Positions 46,451-57,409 of a stretch of DNA of 64,000 nucleotides are shown here, piece after piece. The first letter of the stretch is position 1. Each line of letters starts with the position of its first letter. The stretch comes from Gnetum montanum. Taxonomy: Eukaryota; Streptophyta; Gnetopsida; Gnetales; Gnetaceae. A program made the position numbers and the translations under genes. The stretch is from contig MNCI01026491.1 in assembly GCA_015680685.1 (NCBI GenBank), forward strand, positions 308,685 to 372,684, in the 5' to 3' direction. The notes below the pieces were generated by a model that ran no database searches, had not been told where the DNA came from, and saw only the letters and a list, made by a program, of their open reading frames with translations.

Positions 46451-47361
46451 GAGGTGAGAATTCAAAGCACACCCCTTAGATGAAATAATCATCTAGGCTA
46501 CAAGCACTAGTTATGGAACTAAAAAAACATGTTCCCTCTAACTAAGGCCCTTTCTTGCTTCCTACTTTATCCTTTCTCGTTTCTTGGAATGGTGGTGACT
46601 TTTTGGCAGAAGCATTCTTGTTACCTCAAGTTGATGGATTGGCCAAATGTATAAATGTAAAGTCACTAGATGTGGATTGTTTGAGGCTGGATTTCGAATG
46701 AGATCTACTAAGTCACATTAATCATTAATACACACAGGGTTGTACACCACCTTGTTCTTGAGACTCCATTCCTTTCTCTTCTTTCCATCATTCTTTCTCT
46801 ATTTTCCACCTCATTGTCGGTTGTGTCAATAGTCTATATTTTGGGTGATACATTGTTTCTTTTTGGTACATTCTTGTAGTTAAGACCTTAACTCTTGCTT
46901 TCGAATGACATTTTTAGAGCCTATGGACTCTTTGAATGTGGGTTTTTTAGGGCATAATGGGCATGAGCCTGCTTTGGGGAGGACTCACTGGCATTCCTAT
47001 TTGGTGCATTAGTTAATTTCTTTCCCTTAAACATTTTCGCAATCAACATTTAATTTTTTTATTTCCACTTCTGACATCCATTTTATTGGCGTTGATGTTG
47101 TTTCTTTTTCTCCATCTTTCTTATCCATTATCTTTTTCTATTCTATCGCTACCGGAGGATTGCTCTTAGTCATGGGGGTCCTGGTCCAATTTTTTCAATT
47201 TTCTCTTAACCCCTGCACCTTGGGTAGTCACCAATGTTATATCTCCAAAATCTGCATCAGCCATATCAAAACTTAGCCAATGGACCTTACACTGATGCAA
47301 GGTATCAACTGCATTGTGATTTATTTACCCTTGCTAATATGATATTATGTTGTGTGTGTAG

Positions 47362-47499
47362 ATGGCAATCATATAATAATGGATTGGACCTAAAGAGAAC
47401 ACTTAGAATGGACTGGTGCTGGAACAGTTATGCAAGGAATAGGATTGATGGTGCGCTTATGGATGGCCAACGGAATGTGCAATCTTGGCATCGATAGCA
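47362..47499 (+). pseudogene. stub of the accessory ORF in A4
   Basis: ATGGCAATCATATAA follows the acceptor-like GTGTGTAG and stops after four codons. A5 has the same sequence context (ATGGAAATCATACACTAA). A short open frame in another phase crosses here (47234-47497) but is not conserved in A2 or A5. The long coiled-coil protein of A1 and E is absent. Confidence 0.5.
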
Positions 47500-47506
47500 A
47501 CAAACT

Positions 47507-47542
47507 TCTTCTTCTCTCTCTCTCTCTTCTCTCTTCTCTCTC
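47507..47542 (+). repeat. CT-rich microsatellite
   Basis: Imperfect (CT)n with TTCT interruptions, in the A4 3' spacer. Confidence 0.8.
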
Positions 47543-47730
47543 AGCTACCAAATAAGGCTAGATGTCAAATGTGTATAGTGTTCACTCTTGTGGTCATGAA
47601 CACTAATATTGCTATGTATTGTAATGATGATCCGTTCACATGTCACCCCATTCACCATTAGTGTCATTCAAGTCAATAATCCCATACCTTTCCAATATTT
47701 TGTAAGGAACTCGAGGATGAGCTTTCATTC

Positions 47731-47743
47731 AGTCATGGGGGTA
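47731..47743 (+). other. polypurine tract of A4
   Basis: AGTCATGGGGGTA directly before TGATGAGCC, equivalent to those of A1, A2 and A5. Confidence 0.8.
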
Positions 47744-48506
47744 TGATGAGCCGTGATATCGCATACACGATATCACAGCCTACCTCAATTTCTATAAATA
47801 AGAGGTATCTTTCCTTGTTCTAGGTAGTTAGACTTAGACCCTTAGCTAAACTCTTGCAGTTTTACCATTCCAGAGTTATAATAATTTCCATGTGTCCGCA
47901 ATAGAAGTATTAAAGTGAACGAATCTTTATTCGAGCAAATTGTACCTAAGCACACATTTGTGTACGATAATAAAGATGAACTTTATGATAAACCTTGTAG
48001 CATGTGGATTAAGCTAAATAGTAATTAATTATTGTTGAATGTTTAAATGCTTTCCTAGTTAATTAATCTCTTTCTCAACCCTTGACTCTCCTAGTTAAGT
48101 ACACTCAGTACGACCACTTCGAGCATGTGTGTAGCACTTGGTAACCCAGTAACAAGTAGTGTTTGGTAATCCTAGCAGCGTTGCACTGGTTCAGAATGTG
48201 TGTGACAAGTGGGAACAGATACTGATGTTAGGACAATTAAAACTTAGTTAGTGAATAGTTAATGAAAGTTAGTCACTTAGTTCTCCTTACCTTCCCCTAT
48301 TAGCATAAGACATTAAAAAGATAAAAGTTATAAAAATTATGTACCTCAAGCTTACTTAACCATACAACCATGAAAATACAAGTTTGGGAAGACAATGATT
48401 GATTAACCCTGAGTGTTCCATCAGGGCGCATAAGCACTTAGTCCTTGGAGTTCGACCTGATCGTGCATGAAACGCTCGTATTCGTATGGTTAAGTGTAGG
48501 GCTACC
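47744..48506 (+). repeat. 3' LTR of A4, end missing
   Basis: It starts TGATGAGCCGTGATATC. TATAAATA is at 47793-47800. It is collinear with the 5' LTR up to GTGTAGGGCTACC and then stops short of the expected CGCCACTCATCA. It has two GATATC palindromes where the 5' LTR has one. Confidence 0.85.
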
Positions 48507-50026
48507 AAAAATATTTTTCATTACTTGCCCCATTTGTAGCAAACAACTGAGGACATCTACATGTTTTTCCGGGGTCATACATGGTCTAGCTAGTATTTAA
48601 ACATCTTTGATTTCAATAATATTCATCAATGACATAATGAAAATATTAAAGGATTCTTCAATATGATTAATGATTACTTTTTCTACTCTTATTGCATCTT
48701 GATGTTCCATTACCACCACGGTGGTTCCTTCTCCAATTTCTAACATAACTTACAAAGATGTAGTGTTTCCTAAAATATTTAGTGCCCAATCATCATCTCC
48801 TCCTACCTATAAAGATGCATGCCTACTAGTAGGTCCTATTAATACAACAAAGCTTATAGAGTTATCCAAAAGTTGGTATAATGTGGAACTCTCCCTTATT
48901 CTCCAACTCATTGTTTCTGCAATTTGCTACAAGTGGCTTATGGAAGGCCTGTAATCTTGTTATGCAGGCAAAGCACTCTATCTAGGTCTATCACTAGTAG
49001 GCATTGATCCATTAAATCCTACTTTTTATTGTCCAATTATTGGAATGTTACTTGTTGACATGGATCCTACTACTTCCTCAATGCTAGTTGGTTTTTCTAG
49101 TTGATTTTATTTGATGGTACTAGTTTAGATGTCTTAACATATGATGCATTCTAGGATTTTATTAAAACATTATTTGTATATTCTAGAATCCTTACTTGCT
49201 TACATAACTTTCTAATGAGGCAAGGAAGTGACAATGTGAGTTTCCCTACCTTCTTCTCTTCAAACCTTCTTTGGATTTCTGAAAAGAGTAGATGCACTAT
49301 GTTGGCATTGAATTTCCCCATGAGAATTTTGCTTTCTTTGGCAACATAGGTGGAAATTTTGTGGAACTTTTTGGTAGGGAACATGTGGTAGGTTCCAATC
49401 TTGAAATAGATCTTCTCCTCAACAATTAATTCATTATACTTCTTATCTTCTTTTTCATATTCTCTCTATAGCCATACCTTCTTTGCATCAACGTTGGATT
49501 CGGTGGATATCTATGCTACATTTACTCTAACATTTAGAATATTAAGTGCCTTTGGAATGGCTTTAATGGTGTTAGACACAAAGACTCCTTCAATCTTAAT
49601 AGTAGCATCATCTTGTTTATTTCTCCTAAATTAGTATGCTTCTCCTAGGTACCATTCACCATTACATGAAAGAGTTAGTCATAAAGGAGAGGCTTGTAGT
49701 TGGGTTTGGATCCTCTTGGGAGCAAACTCCATCAATGGTCTGAATTTTAGTTCCACAATCACTATGGACATGATGAGCTTCTCTTAGATTTCTTGGAGAA
49801 ATTATGTTGATAGCATGAGGTGTTGTCCTTGCTCAAGAGTTGGTTGTGCTTTTGCCTCAGCTTACATGGATTGTTAAGTAGCAAGCGTTTGTTGATGAAT
49901 GCTAAAGTATTGGGCTTCTGTCTTTGATTTCAATGTTTTTTCTTTGGCTAATCCTTTACCTTGGACTCGTGGTCTTTTACGTTCATGCTTTGAGGGTCCT
50001 TTTGCTACAGATCTTTTGGAAGCCAT
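48507..50026 (-). pseudogene. accessory ORF of E, N-terminal part
   Basis: It starts ATGGCTTCC directly after GATTGTAG and reads MASKRSVAKGPSKHERKRPR, a basic leader that could act in nuclear localisation. GEWYLGEAYQFRRNKQDD (about 49660) corresponds to AWYLGKMYQFWHNEEEGT in A1. A block with RFEEKKVGKLTLSLPCLIRK (about 49275-49200) resembles the 'putative plant transposon protein' domain found in the 3' ORF of Athila-type elements; that likeness is from memory and should be tested. One piece stays open at 49384-49151. It is broken by stops and by A4. Confidence 0.6.
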
Positions 50027-51300
50027 CTACAATCATCAAAGATTTTCTTGGGCTTATGCAAGGATTTAAATAAGTTTTGATTAATTCATATTTCTTTCTT
50101 AGATCCTTGGTTTTATTTGAAATTTTATTCTTATTACTACCTATGGCTCTTTGATTGTAGAGTTAGAAAAATTCAAAAAAAAAAAACAAAAACCTTGTTT
50201 TTTGTTCTTTTAATTGTTAAGACTTCTCATAGTTATTCTTGCATTGTTTATTGTATCATTGGATGGTTAGCTATGAGAATTGGTTAGGTTTATTAGCCTT
50301 TAATTAATTAATTAATTAAAATATTCCTATTTTTTTATTCTTACCCTAATATACTCTTCTAGCATTAGAAAACATTGGCTTAATTTAACTTGTCTACGAG
50401 TAATAATCTCCCCCACAACTTAGTTGGTTACTCCATGATTAAGATGATTTGAAAATCACATAAATTAGAGCTATGGTGAGGAAGTTAGGGAGCTTGGAAG
50501 TTCAGGCATCAAAGGTTCAAAAAAAAAACATGAACTCCCCTTTTTTCAAATGAGAAAAATGAGAAATTTTCTAACTCCTCATGTGTATATCAAGATTTTT
50601 GTTGGGGTGATATTGTAGATATGACATCATAGTTGTGACATTGAAGGGCCTAATACATCATAGTTACAACATTACAAACAAAAAATCTTGATTCTTAAGC
50701 CATTTTTAATGAAAAATTATGTCAAATGTATAGATTGGAAGATGTAGAAGTTTTTTAAAGGGTCTATGATTATAGATTATGCTAAGATTATGAAACTTTG
50801 TTAGTCAAAAATCATAAAGAAGGAATCTTCCATAAGGATATACAAGAGATGATAGTAAATATTTCCATAAGGATGATCAAATATGAGAATTTAGAAAAGT
50901 AAACATGGATAGTTAAAGTGTCTTAGAGTCACAAGATGATGTGGAATTGGTCATCAGGTATGAAACATAAGAGTTATACAAGTGAGTCTTCCCAAAGCAT
51001 GCTTCAGCCCTTATTGCCCTTGTATAACCATGCCTACAAGTATCCATAGGCATTCAAGTAGTTGAATGTAAAGCATGCTTGTCTTGCAAAACACACATGT
51101 TAGTATCACTAGAATGAGGAAATAACACTATATTATACAAAACCATCAAATTATGGTTATATATAATAATGAGGTGAAATGGGACTAGAAGGGATTATAG
51201 AAATTGGGATGTGAGGGGTCTTACCATAGGCATAATGTATTTCTATGTGTGATATATGATTAAAGTAACCATTATCCCTTTTGTCCAAGATCCAAACCAA
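50027..51300 (-). other. 3' spacer of element E, minus strand
   Basis: GCATGCTTTGGGAAGACTCA (reverse of about 50980-51000) corresponds to GCCTGCTTTGGGGAGGACTC of A4 at about 46970. TAAGTTGTGGGGGAGATT (reverse of about 50401-50418) is a polypurine-like motif. The stretch is non-coding. Its 5' boundary with family-B copy 3 is not sharp. Confidence 0.5.
50589..50692. repeat. 104-bp foldback with 15-16-bp terminal inverted repeats
   Basis: The left end ATCAAGATTTTTGTT (50589-50603) pairs with the right end AACAAAAAATCTTGAT (50677-50692), differing only by one T. Inside, ACATCATAGTTGTGACAT and ACATCATAGTTACAACAT repeat directly. It could be a small MITE, or a decayed GATATC array of a family-A LTR. 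No clear target duplication was found. Confidence 0.55.
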
Positions 51301-51429
51301 GTCTATAGCACTTACTAATGACATCGCATTGCATCATCTCAAGACTAACAACCATAAGACTACCACTATTACAAGAAGTACTAACATTTGGCAATGAATG
51401 TTCAAGGAAGTAGTTTATTATCAGCACTA

Positions 51430-52596
51430 AACTACAACCAAAATTCCTTGTAATTTGATGGAAAAATAATGATAGATATTATTGCCTTATTTTCCCCAAG
51501 ATCTGGTAATGTAACCTTCACCACTAGAACTTAAGGTAGTATTTTTCTTATAAAATGTGAAATTAGAAATTCATAGGCTACAATCTCATACATCTTAGCT
51601 TATGAAGGTTAAAAAAATGCTTCATAAGCTATGAATGCCTCATCTTTTAGGTACCAAAGGTTATAGTTTTCATGTATCTAGGCTTGGGAAAACCAAAAAT
51701 GCTTTGAAAGCTATTGAATTTAGTAGTCCTTAGCTTTTACACTAGCCATGGTAGTTTTTACGCTAGAGCCACATGCAAAACCAATGTATAAAATTTGGGC
51801 TTTTATTTTTTATGCTGGGGAAACCTGCAACGCTAGCATATAAATTTGGGTGTTGAATTTTTATGTTGGGCCTTGAAATTTTACACTAGGAAATAGATGG
51901 AGTAGCATGAAACACATAAAAAATTTCAAATTTGATAAAACAGCTACCAAGAGATGCCCTGCAAACACCACAAATTTGCAGTAATATGTCAGTAATCATG
52001 GCAAAAAATTGTAGTAACAAATCAAACACCATATGATCTATTTAAACTAGAGTTGATCATATTGAAAGAACTTTTAGCAATTTTCATTCATGCTAAACAA
52101 CAAGAATTTCATAGTAGTGTAGATTGACCATGAGTCTAGAACTATTCTTCCAACTATAGTGTAGATCCAGTGAAGGAGAAACTAGTGACAAGCTTCAAGA
52201 GCATAAATTTGAAACTATTAAAGAGCATATCTAACTATAGAGCACACCTTGCCAACTGAATCAGGTTCCAAGCATTCTCCCTTTGGCTCTTTGTGCCCTT
52301 TAAAGCATAGAATTTATACCATCTAAACTATGTTCTTATTAAAAAAATTCATCATTTTAATAAAAATTTTGTAGTTTTATTTGTTCATTAAAAATTCATT
52401 CTTTATTTCTTTGTACTTATATTTTCATTTTACAATTCCATTTATTCATGTTGTTAACAAATCATAAGTCCCTAGATGATCGACAAGATCGTCCAAGGTG
52501 CTTTGTATTCTTTTCTTGAGACCCATGGAATCCAAAGTCAAACTATTTCACCTTGAGATTTTTAGCCTTCCATCATTTAATTTTTTAGGTGCTACA
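51430..52596 (+). repeat. family-B copy 3, LTR-like, 5' truncated
   Basis: It is collinear with copy 2 from about 24170: TTGTAATTTG(A/G)TGGAAAA, GGCTACAATCTCA and ATGCTTCATAAG. It shares the closing segment CATAAGTCCCTAGATGATCG with copies 1 and 2 and ends GGTGCTACA. It is missing about 1.2 kb at the left compared with copy 1. Sequence after the end, TTTTTGACACTAGAAGGAGG, may be a worn primer site of unidentified tRNA. Confidence 0.65.
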
Positions 52597-53739
52597 ATTT
52601 TTGACACTAGAAGGAGGTGCTCAACTACTTTGTAAAACTTATAGTAAAATTCTTTTCCATTAATATTCGCCTTAGCTTTGAACCTACAACCACAAAATTT
52701 TTTTTGGATTTTCTTGAAACCCAGTGTATAAACTGCAACAAGTTTGACCATCTCTTGATTTTTAGGTCAACTGCTGGACTTTTTAAAGGCCAACATATAG
52801 CGTTCAACAAGACCTACACCTTTAAATCTTACAAAATTTTAGTTTTAGGTTTGCACTAAGGCCAGCGTATAACTTGAAACTCATTTTAATTTCTAATTTT
52901 TTTAAAAAGCTTGGTTTTGGATTTTTCTAGAACACATCATATAAATGACATTGTAAACTTTGGTTGGGTAATCATCCAAAACCCAGCATATAACTAGTAA
53001 CCTTCTCAAATGTTCTCTTTACATTTGATACTTTCAAACCACAACTTATAGTGTTGCTACTATTTCTTGTACTTTAAAATACAAAAAAATATTTTTAAAT
53101 TTTTCCGAGTGTAGTGAACTATTATAGTTTCCTACATCTTAAGCCATCAAAAAATTAATTTTTATTTTTCCAATGTAGTACATAGTGTTGTTGTAGTTAC
53201 CTACATTGCCTTAGCAATTGCAGTGTACATTGCAATCTTTATTTCAACAATTTTTACTTTGCAATTTTAAACCATTTTTACACTCAAGGCTATTTATACA
53301 TTGAGCTTACACGCTAGGAAGCATATAAGCTAGAATGATTTTACACTACGAAGCACATACATTAAGCCTCTTATATGTTGAGACTGCCTCATACACTAAG
53401 GTTCTCATAAAAACTCACACAAGCTAAGAGACTTAACCAACCACTTAGTTTAATACCTTTTTTATGCCTTTTTACTATTCGACAATCTAACCATACAACA
53501 TAACATAAATCACCTACAACTGAGAAGCAATTTGTGTCTATGATCCCAAGGATCCAATGATCATAAAGTGTAGGTAATCACTTAGGAGAAGGGAGCAAGA
53601 ACCAGAATTTACCCTTATTAATGAGAATTTCTATAATTTTATATGTGCCAAAATACAAGCAATCCTCCTCATACCTTACTCTAAATCTAATGCCAAGAAT
53701 TTGTATGAAATTATACACTGAAATGGGAAGGAATACATT
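52597..53739 (+). other. leader of element C with degenerate repeats
   Basis: A motif like CCAGCGTATAACTTG recurs near 52722, 52790, 52862, 52938 and 52984 at intervals of 46-76 bp. TTTTTACACT or TTACACGCTAGG occurs near 53275-53345. Similar TTTTTACGCTAG phrases occur inside the family-B LTRs. No gene was recognised. Confidence 0.4.
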
Positions 53740-55120
53740 CCCTCATTGTATGACCAAATTCCTTTAATATATTTCTATACCTATTTGTTAACACAATTAA
53801 TAAACATCGATGAGTTAAGTGAGGAAGTTAGTTTGGAGGAAAGCCAAGAGGAGCATGATGAGTTTCAAGCAAAACATGAGCTAGATACCTTTTTGGAAAG
53901 AACTCTTCAACATTTAGCTCACCAAGTAATCATCTCTAGCCCTGTACCCCTACTATCCCCTGTAGGGTAGGTGCCTTAGTCTCCTTTTGCCTATACCATG
54001 TTTGGGCCAACACATATCATTGCTACATAGTAAGCCCAACCTATTTTCCAATCTACCTCACTATTCTTATCAATGCCAATTATCACTCAACCTCATTCCA
54101 TGCATCCAACCTCAATGATGTTTACCTCATTACCTCCCTTCGTCTAACTAGTGGGACCCTCTCTAGGACCCCAAGAAACATAAGCCTTCTACACTTCTTT
54201 CATCCCCTTCATATCACAAGTTCCAATGCAAGCATCATTTTCATTGTCTAACCCTCCTATGATGGTAGTTATAAAACCTCTTTCATCTATATCAATACTA
54301 ATCATAGAACCTCAAGCTACTCAGCTCCCTCCTCAACCATCAATACAAACATCATAGCCTATAGGGATGCCCCAAGGGTTGGATCAAGCCTTTCAAATGA
54401 TCCAAGACCTTATCAAAGAGCAATGAAAACTCAAAGCTAGTAAAACTCAAATAATCAAGGTTATATACTTCTACAAAGATGATCCCATAAGTCCTATTGT
54501 GCCTCAAATATCATTACCAACAAGCATGTCTATCCCAAACTTCACCAAATACAATGATGAAGGGGATCCTAATGCACACCTAGTTACCTTCTATTCTGAG
54601 TGCCTCTTGTTGCAAGCTTAGCCACATACAATATTACACATTTTCCCTATGTCCCTCAAGGGAAATGCTTTATACTGGTACTAAACCTTGCCTACAAGTT
54701 CCATTTCTTTCATTGAGGACTTAATAAGCCAATTTATAAACAACTTGAGATATAACTTAAGGCTAGATATCATGTTAGACCAACTAATGAAGGTGAGGTA
54801 GGGGCCACTTGAACTAGTTAAAAGATTCATTTAGAGATGGAATTCAATGCTTAATGAGATTTGAGAGCCTATCTCTGAAATTCACCTCATTTCCATCTTC
54901 AAGAAAGTGGTAAATGACTTCATCAAGTTAAAACTCTACTACTTAGAGCCCCAATCACTAAGCCAAACCTTTTTGCAAACTAAGAACATCGAGGAGGCAA
55001 CTGAGATAAGTAATGACCTATGCTATGTAACCTATGAAAATCAACACACAAGGAGGGATAGGAAGAGAACTATGCAAGAACATACAACCATGAACATAGT
55101 ATACAAGGATAAAAAATAAG
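53740..55120 (+). pseudogene. gag of element C (Retrotrans_gag), broken
   Basis: An N-terminal acidic stretch (VSLEESQEEHDEFQAKHELD) precedes a Pro-rich segment. The core domain starts IPNFTKYNDEGDPNAHLVTF (about 54535-54595) and continues YSECLLLQA, FPMSLKGNALYWY and SSISFIEDLISQFINNLRYN, then a GPLELVKRFI.RWN block (about 54810-54845). These are the expected elements of plant gypsy Gag in the right order. An open tail runs at 54907-55119. Stops occur at 54424, 54619, 54682, 54799, 54832 and others. Confidence 0.8.
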
Positions 55121-56103
55121 TAGATATGCAAGGTTTATTGCCATGCAATACATCTTCTAACTCATTACAACCATTCACTTCCTACGCCTCAAATCAACCA
55201 AGATCAAACTTTGGATGGAAGAATAGAATGAAGTACACTAGGTTACCTATGAACTCCTCTAAGCTTTTAGAAAAATTTCTTAAAGAAAACCATATATAAC
55301 ATAAGCAACTATCTGAGGAAGCTCATAAGAGGCACAATCATCTTTGTGACATAGCTAGAGATCCAACGATAGCAACCAAAGATGATTTGAAGCTACTAAA
55401 GTACTTCAGACTAGATAGGATTTTCCATTATCATCATGGTTGTTCATCACACCAATTTTTTACTAGCATTAAAGGATTATCTCTAGAAAATGATTGACTA
55501 TGGAGAGTTGATGTTGAATGAGCCCAACTCTTCAAGTGCCAATAATAACTCCTATATTGTAGCCTCATTCATAGAAACCAAATGGTCTAATTCTCCTAGG
55601 AAAGTATTTGTCATCAAAGTACCATCATAGTTCCAAAACACAAATCCTAGAGACCTTTTTATCATAGGGGTATCATCATCTCCAGCCCTTAAGAAACCTT
55701 TCATCATACATGACCCATTCTTAGTAACATCAACTTCACAACCTAGACCATGAGTTACCAATCCTCTAAAGCCTAAGGAACTATTTGTTATTAGGATCCC
55801 TCCATCTTCAACAAGCAAAATCATAGCAACCTATGATCAAAGCCAACATATAGTGGCCAAAAACTCAGCAATTAGCAAGAAATCATCATCGTAATGATGA
55901 CAAAAACAACTTATCACTAAACCAACAACTAAACTCATTGAAGGTAGCTAATAATAAAAGGATTGGAAATGAGTTGGCCCATTGAGGTCTATACTAATAT
56001 TGGCTCATGGAAAATGGACCAAAGGCACACACATCAAAACCTAAGCCAAAAAATCTAGGAAGGATAGGAAATTAAAACCACCAAGGCTAAAAGATCACAC
56101 GCC
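55121..56103 (+). pseudogene. gag-protease interval of element C
   Basis: Near 55390-55470 a LKYFRLDRIFHYHHGCSSHQ segment is in the place of the nucleocapsid zinc finger, but its Cys residues are mostly lost. The remainder has stops in all frames and no further motif. I infer it is the worn linker between gag and protease. Confidence 0.4.
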
Positions 56104-56760
56104 ATGGGAAAGAGTTTCTTTGCAACAATGAAACAAGCCAAATGGTTCCTAAAAAATAAGAGCACATCACTAAACTTGTATGACCTAGTCATGACCTCTC
56201 CTACTCATAGAGATGCACTAGCTCAAGTGTTGACTTTTATCCTTATGTGCAAAGACATGCCCATCAACAAAGAGTCCATCCACTCTATCATTGAGCAAAC
56301 TTCACTTAGGAAAAAAAAACATAAACCCTTGTTCATCTTTTGTGATAGTAAGGTGAAGATTGACTCTCAAAATGGAGAAGTGATTTTCGCTCCTCTCCTC
56401 ATTACTATACATGTTGGTAGGTACAAGATTCATTGTGTTTGTGTGGATGATGAGGCAACAATCAATGTGATATCATACATCATTTTTAAGAAACTAGGAT
56501 TAATCAAGAAGATTCAAGAAATCACTACTTTAGCACTCAAGTCATTTAATGGATCATGAGTAGTGGTGCAAGGTTCTATCTCCTTAGATTTTGTAGCCAA
56601 TGAATAATTCCCTATATTTGCTAACTACCTAATGGTTGAAGAGATACCTGGATTTAACTTAATCCTAGGAAGGCCATGATTAGCTAAGCTTATGTGGTCT
56701 CATCTCCTATACATTAGTAGATTCACTTGACATACAAGGGTGGTGAAATTGTCATTTATG
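56104..56760 (+). pseudogene. aspartic protease of element C
   Basis: One frame is open for 151 codons. After a lead with QAKWFLKNKSTSLNLYDLVM, the active-site block reads KIHCVCVDDEATINVIS (about 56430-56480), where the expected Gly after the Asp pair is Glu. KKLGLIKKIQEIT follows, then a stop at 56557 and a distal VEEIPGFNLILGRP block (about 56640-56680), the second conserved strand. The VDD form is typical of the Tat/Ogre side of Ty3/gypsy, unlike LLDSGS in family A. Confidence 0.75.
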
Positions 56761-57130
56761 GGAATAATATGTTACTACCATTGATTAACTATGTCAACAT
56801 TGATAAAGGTTTAGAGATGAAGTTTCAATAAAAAATTCCTAATACTTAGATTGGGGCTAACAACAAGAATAACTATAATGTGAATAATACCAACTTTGTA
56901 ACATGGGACAATAATGAAAATGCATGCAGCTTTCCATGCTAAATAAGAGAGATGGTGAGAATAGAATTATGTAGAAGGGATTCCTTGATATATCAAAGAT
57001 CAAGTGACAAATTTACAGTTAACATGTGGTCCCCTTGTTAACTCTTGCTTTCCTATTTTAGTAACCTTATACCATGTTTCGGTGTTTGCTTTATTCTTGT
57101 ATTTTATTTTAATACTATCTTGTACTTGTT
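56761..57130. other. no gene seen
   Basis: Stop-rich sequence after the C protease, where RT would be expected but no RT motif is present. It passes into the minisatellite. Confidence 0.4.
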
Positions 57131-57405
57131 AAACTAGCAATACCATGGCTTGCTAAGGCCTAAATCTGGCAACAACACATGGCCCAGCAAGTTCCAAAAT
57201 TGGTAACATCATAGGCCACCAAGGCCTAAAACTAGCAACATCATGGCCCGTTAAGGCCTAAAACTAGCAATCTCATGGCCCTCTAAGGCCTAAAATCAGC
57301 AACATCATGGTCCAATAAGGCCTAAAACTAGAAACCAATGGCCTACCAAGGCCTAAAACTAGCAACACATGGTCCACCAAGGCCTAAAACTGGTAATAGG
57401 ATGGC
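57131..57405 (+). repeat. minisatellite, about nine units of 30-34 bp
   Basis: The phrase AAGGCCTAAAACTAGCAACA followed by TCATGGCCCACC-like sequence repeats from 57131 to 57405 with steps of 30 to 34 bases. Units differ by substitutions and small indels. It stops five bases before the LTR end of A5. Confidence 0.9.
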
Positions 57406-57409
57406 CTGT

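Larger units (their letters stand above)
45724..47730 (+). other. A4 3' spacer with internal polypurine-like motifs
   Basis: It matches the A2 and A5 spacers along its length. TCAACTCAGTCACAGGGGAG lies near 45813 and CTTAGTCATGGGGGTCC near 47165. A T-rich block follows the first. Simple repeats lie at 46421-46450 and 47507-47542. GTGTGTAG precedes ATGGCAATC at 47362. Confidence 0.65.
41472..48506 (+). mobile_element. A4: family-A element with RT-RNase H-INT deleted
   Basis: Both LTRs (41472-42237 and 47744 to about 48506), a tRNA-Asp primer site, gag, protease and the 3' spacer are present. The protease linker joins directly to the last residues of integrase near 45690, so about 2.8 kb of RT, RNase H and INT present in A2 is missing. 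It is inserted in the sense opposite to element E, inside E's accessory ORF. The left flank is GTTGT; the right LTR has lost its last 13 or so bases, so the target duplication cannot be checked. LTR difference by eye is about 6%, making it the youngest of the two-LTR copies. It could have moved only with help from a complete relative. Confidence 0.88.
39144..51300 (-). mobile_element. E: old family-A-like element, minus strand, split by A4
   Basis: Reading leftwards from about 51300: a 3' spacer with blocks shared with A4 and A5 (about 51040-50950), a polypurine-like motif at about 50420-50398, a splice-acceptor-like GATTGTAG, then the accessory ORF starting ATGGC at 50026. That ORF runs to 48507, is interrupted by A4 (41472-48506), and resumes from 41471 to a stop at 40256. 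A worn polypurine tract (40032-40021) and a 3' LTR (40020-39144) follow. The pol region is not seen: at its 5' side the element meets family-B copy 3. This is the oldest-looking member of the family. Confidence 0.7.
51430..57000 (+). mobile_element. C: second Ty3/gypsy lineage, gag and protease only
   Basis: Family-B copy 3 acts as its 5' LTR (ends CTACA at 52596). A leader, a gag with a clear Retrotrans_gag domain and an aspartic protease follow. RT, RNase H, integrase and the 3' LTR are not seen before the minisatellite and A5. The gag and protease spellings differ clearly from family A and fit Tat/Ogre-type elements. Heavy stop content shows it is old. Confidence 0.65.

Noticed and set aside
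47234-47497. 87-codon frame in A4 as a real protein
   Set aside because: It crosses the acceptor-like site in another phase and is not conserved in A2 or A5.
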